DNA of 64,000 nt from the NCBI RefSeq assembly GCF_008728515.1, contig NC_044989.1, forward strand, positions 67,984,501 to 68,048,500. Reading direction: 5' to 3'. The first letter of the stretch is position 1. Each line of letters starts with the position of its first letter. This document shows positions 46,490 through 57,745 of the stretch, one piece after another. Source of the stretch: Papio anubis (Eukaryota > Chordata > Mammalia > Primates > Cercopithecidae). The translations under genes and the position numbers were made by a program. A model generated the notes under the pieces. It ran no database searches. It had not been told where the DNA came from and worked only from the letters and a program-made list of their open reading frames with translations.

Positions 46490-46640
46490 TCAGAAAATAT
46501 ATATCAAATACTCATTCTGTGCTGCTAAGTTTCACTGGTTGCTGGTGGGAATGAAAATAGAGGCGAAAAAGGTGGGAATAAAAGAAAAAGAGAAACTATC
46601 CCTGCACTCAAGGAATTCAATCTTATTAAGAAAAAAATCT
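46490..46640 (-). mobile_element. L2 LINE 3' terminus, reverse strand
   Basis: 'aaatatatatcaaatactca', 'ttctgtgctgctaagtttca' and 'tccctgcactcaaggaattc' follow the reverse L2 3' end. Confidence 0.55.
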
Positions 46641-46739
46641 GGTTTCCCTTCATGAAAAAGAAGATTCAATTATAAGGCAGTGTACAGTAGTACAAATCCA
46701 AAACCAAGGACACGGAATATGGCCCTAAAGAGAAAGACA

Positions 46740-46985
46740 AAACTAAATATACACTCTGAACCAAAATTTGATTTAATAATTATATGTGTGTGTATAAAAC
46801 ACACATACATATTCACAGAATAAAAAAGTTACATATTCAAATGTTAATACTGGTTATCTCTGGATATGGGATTACAGATTTTTTTTTCTTATTTATGTAA
46901 TTTTGTATTTTAATTCCTCTGCAATGAATAAAATTCACATTTGAAACCAGGAAAAGAAATTTTAAAATTCCATGTATACATATAA
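46740..46985. mobile_element. Possible ancient dispersed repeat with TG/CA hairpin
   Basis: 'aaatgttaatactggttatc', 'tctggatatgggattacaga' and 'tttgtattttaattcctctg' resemble a widespread repeat end also suspected at 7790-8110. Near its left is an imperfect inverted repeat of TG and CA runs around 46782-46812. Confidence 0.4.
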
Positions 46986-46989
46986 ACAG

Positions 46990-47730
46990 GCATCAAACAC
47001 ATGTGGCAAAGGTGAATGCCATGGGAGGAATGAGGAAATGTCCTTTAGGATTATGACAGGGAAGGGCAGAGGACCTGGAAGATGAGTGTCCCCTCACGGA
47101 AATCCTGGGAGGGGAGACCCTCCACCTGAGAGACCTGTGTGGGAAGGAGTGGACAGTCACCTCTGAAGGCTATAGGTAGGACGAGAGGATGCCATGCAGA
47201 ATTCTGAATTTAGACAAAAACACCAGGATTGCATAAAGGCGAGTGGCTGGTGAGCCTACCTCAGGAGCATAACTGGGATTGAAATGATTCATGATGCAAC
47301 AGGAGCAAATGATATCATTTTAATCAGCCTGTTAGCATCCTGTCTATGCACCCCTTCCGAGGAAGACCCCATGTCTGCAGGCATGAATCCTGGACCTTCT
47401 CTTAGGTGGCTTGCAATAAACAGTAGAGAAAGCCGAAAATTAGAATGAGCAGAGTCAGGGTCAAGTTTCTGGCATTTAGACTTTTAAAAGCAGGAGGATC
47501 AACAGCTGGAGAGAAGGATTTGATTCTAAGGAAGGTAAATGAGGATGAAGGAGTTAGGAACTACCTAGGCTGGATTTTAGAGAGGGATTTTTGATAGGAA
47601 GTTGAGAAAATAAAATGAATTATTTTCTTGAGACACCAGCTGCTAGCCCTATGGAAGTCACTGTGCATAACAGAAATAAGGGGAAAAATGTATTTTCTTG
47701 TACATTAAGAATGCTCTTCTACTGTGGCAT
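46990..47730. other. Unassigned sequence
   Basis: No repeat or gene recognised. Confidence 0.45.
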
Positions 47731-47739
47731 CTTCTAAGA

Positions 47740-47966
47740 CAGGAATAAGCTTTTCCCACCATAAAGGGCCAGATTGTAAATGTTTTCAGCACACTATACA
47801 ATGCTTGTCACAACTACTCAACTCTGCCATTGTCACTCAAAAGCAGCCATAGGCTACATAAACAAATGTGGCCATGTTTCAATAAAACCTTATTTAAAAA
47901 AAAAAAAAAAAAAAAAAAAACCTTAAAAAATAATTTGGCCCATGACCTATAGTTTGCCAACCCCTG
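47740..47966 (+). mobile_element. hAT (Charlie-type) nonautonomous element with 8 bp TSD
   Basis: It starts 'caggaataagcttttcccac' and ends 'gtttgccaacccctg'. The interior includes 'cataaagggccagattgtaa', 'caactactcaactctgccat', 'aaaagcagccataggctaca' and 'gtttcaataaaaccttattt'. The flanks are 'ttctaaga' (47732-47739) and 'ttctatga' (47967-47974), an 8 bp duplication with one mismatch, as expected for hAT. The internal A-run at 47896-47920 is expanded compared with the family. Confidence 0.92.
47896..47920. repeat. Poly(A) run inside hAT element
   Basis: About 25 consecutive A after 'aaaaccttattt'. Likely length-variable. Confidence 0.92.
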
Positions 47967-47974
47967 TTCTATGA

Positions 47975-48435
47975 GATTAGTAAGATTTAAGCATCTTTCT
48001 CTTATTATTCCCTGACAGGATGCTCTTTCTTTGAATCTATACTATGCATAGAGATTGCCATGTGGTATGTTAGCTATATTCAGGTTATAGCAATCAACAG
48101 CCAGTTCTTTCACTGACCCCTTCAGAGGGATTGGGAGCTACAGAACAGGACCCTGAGCATCAGAATATCACAAGATTGCTTGTTGGTTTTGTTTGTGATT
48201 TCCTATAGTGATTGGAAGGGAAAGCTTTACAATGAGAGAAGGCTTGTCTTCAGGGGCAAACAGGAAGAGAGGAGCTGGCACACTGTGGCTCCTCAGTCCA
48301 ATTTACGTGAAAAAGAACCTCAGGGGGTAGAAAAGGTGGCGACAGAGAAAAATGGGAAACTTAAGTGGCCTGAAGAAGAAGGCCTGCAGCAGCCTGGTGT
48401 GGCTTAGCATAAAAAGTCTATATGGTTACCTTCAA
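47975..48435. other. Unassigned sequence
   Basis: No repeat or gene recognised. Confidence 0.45.
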
Positions 48436-48439
48436 GAGC

Positions 48440-48570
48440 ATCACTCACTCAGTCAATACCTATAAAGCACCTCCTAAGTGCACAGAACTAAGGTAGGTAC
48501 TGGAGAACAGGCAATAGGAAATGGATGCTGTCCTTGGGGCGCTAGTGTCTCACAGGCAGCGAGAAGAGAC
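48440..48570 (-). mobile_element. L2 LINE 3' terminus, reverse strand
   Basis: 'cactcactcagtcaatacct', 'aaagcacctcctaagtgcac', 'gaactaaggtaggtactgga' and 'gctgtccttggggcgctagt' match the reverse L2 end. Confidence 0.75.
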
Positions 48571-48574
48571 CACC

Positions 48575-50425
48575 ATTGGAGAAGGTAAAAACCATTGCAG
48601 CTGGTGAGGAGTGAGGCTCTATAGAGAAGAAAGTCAACAGTCAACGTTGTGCTACTCCCAGGTCAGGAAAAACTATCTAAATTGCCTGGCATTGCCCATT
48701 TTTGCATCAACACATATTTCTTGAGCTACTGAACATAAAAGAGAGAAGCAGGAAGGAAAAGCCAGTCTTTGCCCAAGGATAAATTTATAATTTTGGAACA
48801 AGACAGGCCTGATCTCCCAGCTGGCTCACATGAGTTGAGATTCGATGAGTTGCTCTCAGCCACTTATTTGCAGGAACGCAGGCATCTATGGTGGCAGATC
48901 ATAATTTCCTCCAAGACAAAAGTGCCAAACAGCTAAGCAAATGCTTATTGAGCATGCTGCTAAGTATCTAGATATTTAGAAATATCTAGTTGGCTAGCTG
49001 ACTTTTTCATTTTTCAGCTTAACATTGGCATTCTTTAGAAACAATCTGAGATCAATTTTTTCCTGCACAAGTCAAATTAAATATTATTTTCCAAAGAACT
49101 TTCTAAGAAAATGCTGTTCCATATTTCAATGAAGTGTGCTTCTCATGAACCCTGGAGAGGTAGGCATGGCCCCATCTGTGCCATTTTTTTCCACCCTGGT
49201 CTAGCCTGGTGCCGGGCTCATGGAAAGAACTTGGTATTTGCAATGAGTGATTCTGGCAGAGTACATGTGGTATTATTCTTGGTTTGTGTCTACTGTATTA
49301 GGATGCTTTCCTAAACAATGTGGCCACGTTTTGTGCTTCCCAAATGCACATTCTGCTGCTGCAGAACATTTCTAAGCCTCGGTCTTGCTGAAGCATTCTA
49401 GAACTCTTAAAACTATGGACTGAATCACAGGAGGTTTCTAACATGTATCAACTGAATACTTGTCTCACTTGGATGTTGCAGAGCTCTGTGAGATTGGAGA
49501 AGAGCACAACAAAGAATATTTCTGTATTGAACAGCTGAATGGTGGCTGAGGCCCTATTCCTCCCTACACAAGAAAAAAAAGTCCATGCAGGGTTTAGCTG
49601 AGCATTATAAAGTTGCCATAACATTTGTAACTTATTGCCTTCTTTTCCTATCTCCAGTCACCACAAACACTTACGGTTATTATGATAACCTTGTATTGCC
49701 CTGCTACCTGTATCTTATCAGCAAGGGGATGGTGGCAATTTGTAGAACAGAGAAACTAGGCAGCTGCAATTTCCAGAGGGCCCAGCACTTCAGATATTAA
49801 GGTGTTTGGGCTTTAGCTTTGTCCTCCTGAGAGCATTGGCCTTCACATTCTATTTTTCCATTCCTCTGCTCTCTGCTTCCCGGTGCACACAAACCTCTCT
49901 GGGAGGAGACGTGACTTCTGGATTATCTAGGGAGTGGATGGTGGATATTAATAGAATTCAAATTTACAACCATTGTGGTACTCTAAGACTCATGGGCTAT
50001 TGAACAAGAACTATGTTTATGCTCAGACCAAAGCTATTTATTATTCCAGTGCATCTCATGCTCCTGACCGGTACCTCTTTGTGGTTTAAAAAAAAAAAAA
50101 GTGTAAAATTCTATTCTATTTTTATACCTTTTGGGTCTTGAGTGAGTCTTTTCCTTTTTTGTTGGGTGTTGAGATCTGTTCACAGTAAGCCACATTCACT
50201 CAGGCATTTCTCCCATCCTCCAGTCTCTTGTCCCCATTTGAAGAGCTCATACTTGGTTTAATTACTGCTCTTGATTTCCTTGGCTCCTCCATCAATCCCT
50301 TATACTCAACCTACTCATCTCTTGGATGATTTTTATCTTCCTTCTCAGTAATTTGTTGATTAACCTTCTTCATTCCTCCTTAGGACGGGCTCAGCTTTTT
50401 TTCTCTAAAGCTGCTATCTCACTGG
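48575..50425. other. Unassigned sequence
   Basis: About 1.85 kb. A weak reverse L2-like terminus may lie at 48700-48800 ('cacatatttcttgagctact'). An A-run is at 50088-50100. Otherwise nothing is recognised. Confidence 0.4.
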
Positions 50426-50796
50426 TAATGACATAGGAGTTTTTTGGTGCCGCTTTGCCAGCCAGAAATCTCCACAGCCAGCAGTACCCTGCCCAGGCCT
50501 CACTCAGCTCTGGGCTCACCAGGGGACTCACTCTTCCCACTCAGCCTGGCAGGCTGCACTCAGGTCATGCTACCATCCCAGATTCCGTGCCCACTGGGGC
50601 TCTGAGCTCAGCCTGCAGCTGGGTTGGGCATGCCATGACCTGCTTCCACCTTGGGTGCCACGTCTGGACAAGGGGAACATGGTGGCACCTGAAAACTCAG
50701 AGATGCCAGCAACTGCAGAGCCCCAAGGGGTGTTATGGCTGTTCCCAGGGGAGTCCCAAGGTCTGAGCCACCAAAGACTGTTACATCTCTCTTTCC

Positions 50797-50985
50797 TTCC
50801 CACCACCCACAGCACAGCGAACAGCAGGGTGTGTTACAGCTCATTCATGTTACAGCTCATGTTCATTCCCACTGCCCACGTTGCAGCAAATAGGAGGATG
50901 TGTTACAGCTCATTTGTTCCCACCACCCACACAATCCAGTGAATGGGGGCATGTCACAGCTCATTCAGTCCCACTACCCCACTCT
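50797..50985. repeat. ~50 bp tandem repeat in the LTR
   Basis: The unit has 'ttcccaccacccac', a variable middle and 'gttacagctcattc'. Units start at 50797, 50867, 50917 and 50968 (the last partial, with gtccc). The first interval is 70 bp because it contains an extra 20 bp partial copy. Confidence 0.85.
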
Positions 50986-51143
50986 AGCCTGCAGCTCCTG
51001 GGCTGGCCTGGCCCCACCGCAGCTGCTTCCTTGTCACACGGGGAAGCTGCCCTGTGCTGGTGGGGGGTGGGAGAGTTCTTGTCCCATGTCCAAGAAAAAT
51101 GAGGTTACACAGACACTGGAGAGTTAGCGTGGTGGAGAAGGGT

Positions 51144-51149
51144 TTTATT
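51144..51149 (-). terminator. LTR polyadenylation signal AATAAA
   Basis: Plus-strand 'tttatt' in 'agggttttattgagcaac' is AATAAA on the minus strand, about 110 bp downstream of the TATA-like box, fitting an LTR with a short R region. Confidence 0.6.
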
Positions 51150-51251
51150 GAGCAACAGAACAGCTCTCAACAGGAGAGGGGGCCCAAAGCAGGTAGCCCT
51201 CTGTGTGAGAGGGGGCCTGAAGGTGGGTAGTACCAATGTGTGGCTGAGTCT

Positions 51252-51331
51252 GGGGTTTTTATGGGCCCAGAATGGGGAGGTACATGCTGATTGGTCCATG
51301 GGCGGGCCTGGAGAAAGCATCATTTGATTGG
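51252..51331 (-). promoter_or_regulatory. LTR promoter-like cluster (CCAAT, GC box, CCAAT, TATA-like)
   Basis: Read on the minus strand: 'tagccaatcaaatg', then a 'gcccgcccatggaccaatca' segment, then 'cccataaaaacccc' about 30 bp further. Spacing and order are those of an RNA polymerase II core promoter and proximal elements in an ERV LTR. Transcription would run leftwards. Whether it is active today is unknown. Confidence 0.6.
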
Positions 51332-51744
51332 CTAAAATACATCGAGGAAATTCTCACTCCAGTTGTGGACTCTGGCAACTCAGCTTTCAGGCTTTAAGCT
51401 ATCTTTGGCTCGAAAGTCACCAGGAACCCACTCCTGTCTGCCAAGGAATTTGTCTGCCTCCTGCTGCAATCAGTAAGGTTGTCTCTGTTTCCCTTCAAGA
51501 CCAGCATTAACTATCTAGTGATTCTTCTCTGGCCTTCAGATTGAGATCATAAGGACATTTAGCTTTGTGCTTTGACTTTAATCCTGGGTGTAACATACAT
51601 GCTGGGATCCATAAGGCAAATTGCTTCTGATTCTACCAGGCTTTTCTCTTTCCCCTCTGGGAAGGCTAAACTAGCATCTCACAGTATATTGGAAGAAGTA
51701 AACTCCCCAGTCTGTCTCCACCTTAAGCATCCATTATTATCCTC

Positions 51745-52060
51745 TATGACATATAATTTTTATTTATATGCTTTTTATTTATATAATTATATATCATATA
51801 TTTTAATTATATATATTTTTTATATTATATATATTTTATAATTATAATGTAAAAAATATATAATTATAATGTAAAAATATATATAAATATATACATTATA
51901 TTAGATAATAGATTTATAAATATATTATTATATAAATATATATTATATATTATAAATATTAAATATATATTATATACATATTAAATATATATCAATACAT
52001 AATATAATACAAATACAATATAAATATTTACAAATTTTTTTATACTATCATTAATTTTTA
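51745..52060. repeat. AT-rich low-complexity tract
   Basis: About 300 bp almost entirely A and T, with many TATA/ATAT palindromes. It includes a direct duplication of a 19 bp unit (51837-51855 and 51859-51877). Likely variable and easily unpaired. Confidence 0.95.
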
Positions 52061-52082
52061 TTTAATCATTAATTTTGATTTA

Positions 52083-52235
52083 ATCCATTTTTCTCACTTC
52101 ATAGTTGAGGAAACAAAGTCCAGATGGTATAGTGACTTGACCAGGGTCACAACAGCTAAGATTAATTAGTAAGAGAATAGAACTCTCACCTTCCTTCTTG
52201 CATGCTCTTCTCATTGTACTGTCACCTCCCTTAGT
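52083..52235 (-). mobile_element. MIR SINE fragment, reverse strand
   Basis: 'cacttcatagttgaggaaac', 'aaagtccagatggtatagtg', 'acttgaccagggtcacaaca' and 'agtaagagaatagaactctc' give the reverse MIR 5' half. Confidence 0.75.
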
Positions 52236-52239
52236 CTTG

Positions 52240-52895
52240 CCAGTTTCTCTTCTAATAAATCCTTATATCTGAAACGCTAACATACCAGTTTTACTTTTTA
52301 TAGGACCTTAACATAAAGCCTCCTAAATTGGTTGATAAAATTATTTGATCCAGTAATTACATAGCAGAATAAACATGACTTCTAGATTCTCTTCCTGACC
52401 TCTTAGCAGTTCTCAGCCCTCTCCTCTGTGACCCGTCTACCTACTCTCTCAGGTAGTACATGATAGCGCTTGCCCAAAAGTATGTCCTCAGGAGATGCTT
52501 TACTCAAAAAGGGCCCTGTGTCAAACATGTTTGCAAAATGCTCATAGCATATCTGATTCCTGCCTTGGGAATTGATAATGTGTGTCAAAGGCTCTGAGAG
52601 TGCTATAATCAGGAAATTTGTATGACTTTATTAAATTTAATATTTATGAAGCTGATTTTGTTATGCAACTTTCCCTAACAATACCTATTTTGCTGTGGAA
52701 CTCTTTCCCTAACCTATTAAAATTTTGCAGAACACATTTTAAGAAAAAGCAGCTCCAAATTCTTTTTCTTCATTTCTGTGTAACTCTCCCATCCTTAGCA
52801 TATCTACACTGCCCTACAAAAATGGTTCCATCCTGTGACTATCTTTTTAAGTTCCTATCATGGTACAGTATTAGTAAGGACTTGCTATGTCTAGG
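52240..52895. other. Unassigned sequence
   Basis: No repeat or gene recognised. Confidence 0.45.
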
Positions 52896-52899
52896 AAAA

Positions 52900-53130
52900 A
52901 CACTGAATGTGGATTCTAACATGAGTTGAATCCCAGTTTCTCTGGCTACATGACCCTGAAGAAATAGCTTTACTTTCTGTAAGCATCAATTTCTTCACCT
53001 ATAACTTCAACATCCTAATTTCTGCCCTTCCTATATCCTTTTTGCTGTGAGATTCAGCTAAACTAATAAATGAGAAAGGATATCATTCATTCTAAAAGAT
53101 GTTATAAATGTTAAAAATTCTATCATTATT
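52900..53130 (+). mobile_element. MIR SINE
   Basis: 'gtggattctaacatgagttg', 'aatcccagtttctctggcta', 'catgaccctgaagaaatagc', 'atcaatttcttcacctataa' and 'aatgttaaaaattctatcat' follow forward MIR. Confidence 0.75.
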
Positions 53131-53134
53131 AATG

Positions 53135-56100
53135 ACAATGGCAATGAGGCTAAACCTCCTTTCTTAAGCAACACATTTACATTAGTGTCAAACATTCCCA
53201 AAGGAAGTAAAAACTGGTCATATTGGGTTTAATCTGTCAATTGAGCATTGAGAATTACAGCTGATGAATCAAAACAGAAATGAGTCCACTGCAAAAGAAA
53301 AGGAGAAGAGAGGTTGTTAACTGGGGTGTTGGGGAGTGGCAGCAGGTAGCTCAGAAGAATCTAAACTCACTTTTTGAGGAAGGAGAGCTCTTGTGGAATT
53401 TCAATAAGTGATCTCCTATGACCCGGGGACAGCAGTAAATGATGTAGTCAGCAGTTAAGTGCCTGGTGGAGCCACACACAAAACTGTTGATGAAATGGAA
53501 GGCTTGGGCAGCAAGCAGCAGAGACCCCTCCCTAGTGACATGAAGCCAGGAGCTCTATGAGAAAAAGCAAGAAACAGTCTTTTGTGAGACACAGCAGAGA
53601 TCTGTCCCTTTGGCCCCGAAGGAAGATGGCAGATAGGACTGGATGTCAGCAACTGGAGGTCAACAACTTAGAGCAGAGCCAGAAAAATACTAGTTTTTCA
53701 CCAATGGGTTTATATGAATCTGTCCTACTTGTCTGACAGGCTGGTGGCCAGAAAAAACATCTGTTACACATTTTAATAGGGGCCTTCTGAACACATGACA
53801 CTGTAACCCAAAGGAGTGATGTAAATGGTGGGGAAATTTAGAGATCACAGCTGGCCAGAAACTAAACGTGACATTGGCCCTTTAAGGCTTTGTCCTTCTG
53901 ACCATTCCAGGTTCCTAAATCTTCCTGCCAAGTGGGCCGGAAGCCAAAATATTTCTCAACTTTGCATTTATTTCAGGGTGTTAATCTCATAGGCAACCAA
54001 CCTCTATTTAATAAACTCCAACTCTCCATGCCCACTCCTTCAGTATGCTCGTGTGTGCTCTCCTGAAGGCTCAGCACACATGCACCTACCGCTGTCATTT
54101 CCTGCCTGGGGAGGGTGTTGACACAAGAGCGCCAGGGCATCATGCAGCTGTCATCAGCTCGATGCCACAGATGGCACCTCGATTATGCATCCCCTTCCCA
54201 AGGCGCGTGTGAGCCCTCTACCTGGCTCTGGGTCTCGTTTCCAGCCCCAGCAGCCAGCAGGGGAGGCAGGGTAACGGGGCTCAAGATGGGCTCAAGATTC
54301 TTTCGCTCTGCTACCAAACCTGGAAGGAGTGGGCTTCCCTTGCCTTTTCTTCAGTCCCACTTTTAATCACTAACCACAGAAGGTAATGAGAAAGTGCTTG
54401 AATTACAAAGATTCCCATTTATTACTCTGACTGCCCCTCTACAAAGCCTCTCTTTTCCCCTTTGGCAAGAACAGATCACTATTGACACTTTTAGAAGGCC
54501 CTGGGCCCCTCTCAATTATTGGCCTAATCTCTGCCTGCTGAATTCTGAAAGCAGAATTCTTTTCTAACTAGATTTTTTAGAAAGTGAAGAGGCTACCCTT
54601 GGCTTTATTCATTGGAATGACTTCTCAGGCTAATGTATTCTCCTGTCAGTATATTTCATGGCTTCAGCAACATCTGCAGGATATGGAAAGAACAGAAACA
54701 AACCAGATGTTTCAAAAAGGTAGCTCCACTAAGCCTCCTTAACATAATTATTGCAATATCGCATCCGTATTTTATTGTACCTCTTCTATATTTATATGCT
54801 GTTAACTTTTCCTGTAGAAATCTGAACCGAGTTCCTTCTAAACAGATTTGCAATCTTTAAAAACAATTTTGACATATATCCTCCATTAAATCCAAATTTT
54901 CTTTATCAAATTTTAGAGGGGAAAATAAGATTAAGGAAATGTAGATATTTATCTCAGCCTTCAACATTTACACTCATTTAGTTAATTAGCACTTAATTAC
55001 ACTGTCAAAGGGGGAAATTTTACCACGGACAGACCAATCCCTACCCCTCAGGCCCTCGCTTCTAAGAGAGGCAGACCATTGCTCGGAGCCAGCTCATTCC
55101 TCCACGAAACATTTGTAATGATTACTTGACAAGGAGTGCAGATACAAAATTGCGCAACAGAGAGTCATCACTCACCACAGCCCGCTGGAATTCTCATGCT
55201 GGAGCAACAGTGCCCCCCAAAGCAAGCGGCCAGAAGCACCCTGCAAGCAAACACTGGGCTGCCCAAACTTCTATTTTCTGCTTTATAAGCTGAGGAGCTA
55301 TTTTAAGAGCTGCTGGCCAAAAGCAGGCTCTATTACAACCAGACCAGCATTCCAACCAAGCTGGGGAGCCTCGGCTGGAAACAGAATGTTTCCACCTATT
55401 TTAACTCAGACACCAGGAATTCTCTAAGGAAGAGATGGGAGGTGGGGAAGGAGAGACATGGTAGAAAATTGGAAAATTTTAGAAGTTTGCCAAACTCAAG
55501 AGAACAAAGTATAACTGGATTAATGCATAAATCTTATTAACCAAAATGCAAATGAATAGAGTTCCTCCATCTTTTCACAAATGGCAATATTATTTGGTCT
55601 CATAGCTTTCCTGCCAAACAGAAGAACTCATTAAAGCTGTTGCAAAATAATAGTACTCTAATTAGTTTAATTATGATGCGATGAATCAACCCGATTTTTA
55701 AAAACAATATGCAATTAGCCTTTTTTAAGTCAAAGACTCTGTTTTCCAAAACAGGAAATGAAGCATAACACTCTTAATTTCATTGTTAGGGCAAAATCCT
55801 AGCCACTCTGATACAGTAGTATAATGAGCATGTAATGAAACTAACAGTCCCCACTTCTTCAGCGACTTTCTTTGTGCATTGACTAGACGGCCTTTTGGCT
55901 TCAAGAATGGAAACTGCATTAAGCTGGAGGCTGACTCAAATTTTCTCTTTCAAGTTCTAAGTCCTGTTTTCTATTTTCCCTTCTATCCTGGAATAGGGTC
56001 ACCCTATAAAAGATGAAATATTACAATCTTAAAACACAATGAACTGATGATGTCATATCAGCATGTTTGGGTTTTATACTGCTCTTGGGGGTACTGCAAG

Positions 56101-56280
56101 GAAAAAAATAATGTGGTGTTGGAAATGAGGAATGCAAGCCAGGCAGCCTGAAATCCAAACTTTTAAAATCAAACCACATAATCAACACCACAATTATCAA
56201 TACCTGAGGGGTAGGAACGGTGAACAAATAGTATATTTGGAGAAAAAAAAAAAACCTCTTTCCCCTGGGGGGGGAAAAAA
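53135..56280. other. Unassigned sequence, possibly unique/conserved
   Basis: More than 3 kb without a recognised transposon, the longest such gap here. 54050-54300 is GC-richer with a few CpG. 54940-55010 and 55640-55730 are dense in TAATTA/ATTAG-type motifs, which homeodomain proteins bind, as seen in many conserved non-coding elements. Conservation cannot be tested from one sequence. No frame looks coding. Confidence 0.4.
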
Positions 56281-56284
56281 AAAA

Positions 56285-56960
56285 TCTACAATGAGACTCC
56301 CACCCACTACAATCTTACCAAAACAGCTAAAATTAAAAGGACTGATAATACCAAGTATTTGTAGGGATGAGAAGAAATTAGAATTATCATACATTTTAAG
56401 TGGGAGTATAAATTGGTAGAACCACTTTGGAAAACTGCTTCATGGTATCTACTAAATATCTAAATCCTAAGACCTACCAATTTCACTCCTGGCCAACCTA
56501 AATGAGTGCACACATCCATCAAAAAGCATGTACAAGGACGTTCATAGCAGCTTTACTCATAATAGCCTGAAATTGAAAACAACCCAAAAGTCCATCACTA
56601 GTAGGATGAATACATTGTGACATAGTTATATGATGGAGTACTACATAGCAATACTGCCCAAACACAGAAGAGTACATACTACAATTTTCACTTACATTTT
56701 GTTCAAAAATAGGCAAAACTAATCAGTGGTGATAGAAGGCATCGTGATAGTAGCGGAGGAATGACTGGGCAGGGCATGAGAGCCTTCTGGGGTGTACTGG
56801 GATTCTTACGTATATTAATTTGGGTGGCAGCCACATGGGTACATACATATGTAAAAATTTATGCAACTGGATAGTTAAGATGTATCCCATTTATGTATGG
56901 TATACTCCAATTTTATGAAAAACAAACAAACAAAAAGTAAAAGCAAAAGAAAAAGAAAAA
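56285..56960 (+). mobile_element. L1M 3' end (ORF2 tail and 3'UTR), forward
   Basis: 'caatgagactcccacccact', 'tttgtagggatgagaagaaa', 'aaccactttggaaaactgct', 'catagcagctttactcataa' and 'aaacaacccaaaagtccatc' open it. 'gggtggcagccacatgggta' and 'gtatactccaattttatgaa' close it, with an A-rich tail to about 56960. It is a complete old L1 3' end with no intact frame. Confidence 0.85.
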
Positions 56961-57009
56961 GGAATCTCCTGCTACAAACTAGAGTCCTCTGCTTCAAATA
57001 CGTATCATA

Positions 57010-57650
57010 CAATGTCACTTCCCTACATGAAGCCCTCCAGGACTTCCCCTTCCTCTGAGAATGATCTGCAAACCCTTCACTTGGCCTGCAAAGTGAAACT
57101 CTTCACTTGGCCTGTGTATCCTGGGCCCTGTTTACCTTGGCAAACTCTTTATTCATCACCTGTGTTCCACTTCCTCTTGCTGTCTGCCCTCCAGCCACCC
57201 TGATAGTTTTCTCCTCTAATGCATCAGGCTCATTTTGACCTAGGTACTTGCCACTTGCTCTTCACTCTGCATGCACTGCTTTTCTCCAGACCCCCCTGTG
57301 ATCACTCCCAACTCATCACTCAGACCTCAGCTCAAGTGCTATCTTCAGAGAGGCCTCTGCTGCCCACCCTGGCTAAAGTAGCATGCTCATTTCACTACCA
57401 TCTCTCTCTAGCCTACCACCCCATCTATCCTCTTCAATTTTATCCATAGTGCTTCTCACTCTCTAAGATTATCTAGCGTGTTTACTTGCTGATTTTCTGC
57501 ATTCTCTTCTAAAATATATGCTCCTTGAGAAAGTGGACAAGGTCTGTCTTGTTCACTACAGTATCTCCAATCCCTAGGATAGAGTCTGTCATCTGGTAGA
57601 CACTCAATAAATATTTGCTTAATCATGACTCAATAAATGAATAAATTACC
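57010..57650 (+). mobile_element. L2 LINE 3' portion, forward
   Basis: 'ccagccaccctgatagtttt', 'gcactgcttttctccagacc', 'cagacctcagctcaagtgct', 'ctccttgagaaagtggacaa', 'cttgttcactacagtatctc' and 'ctcaataaatatttgcttaa' give the L2 3' 600 bp. A 14 bp local duplication ('cttcacttggcctg') lies near 57076-57115. Confidence 0.9.
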
Positions 57651-57684
57651 ACCCCAAAAGTTAATGGGTGTGGGAAAATTCATA

Positions 57685-57745
57685 AGGAACAGCATGGCAC
57701 AGTCAAAAGAGCACTGGATTAAGAGTCAGAAGACTGAGATGCTTG
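57685..57745 (+). mobile_element. MIR 5' fragment
   Basis: 'ggcacagtcaaaagagcact' and 'ggattaagagtcagaagact' match the 5' part of MIR. Confidence 0.55.

Larger units (their letters stand above)
50430..51595 (-). mobile_element. GC-rich ERV-type solo LTR, reverse strand
   Basis: A block of clearly higher GC than its surroundings, organised as an LTR on the minus strand. Two CCAAT boxes (51327-51331, 51290-51294) enclose a GGGCGGG box near 51301. A TATA-like 'cccataaaaacccc' lies at 51252-51265 and AATAAA at 51144-51149. Downstream (left) is a long U5-like part with a ~50 bp tandem repeat containing 'gagctgtaacac'. No gag, pol or env sequence adjoins it. The edges (50430 and 51595, 'tgtaaca') and the ERV1 assignment are tentative; no target duplication was found. 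Confidence 0.65.

Noticed and set aside
50455..51127. Several overlapping frames on both strands
   Set aside because: They follow from the high GC and tandem repeat of the LTR; no retroviral protein motifs are present.
54050..54300. Possible CpG island or promoter
   Set aside because: There are only a few CpG dinucleotides and the GC-rich part is too short. No TATA, initiator or downstream exon was seen.
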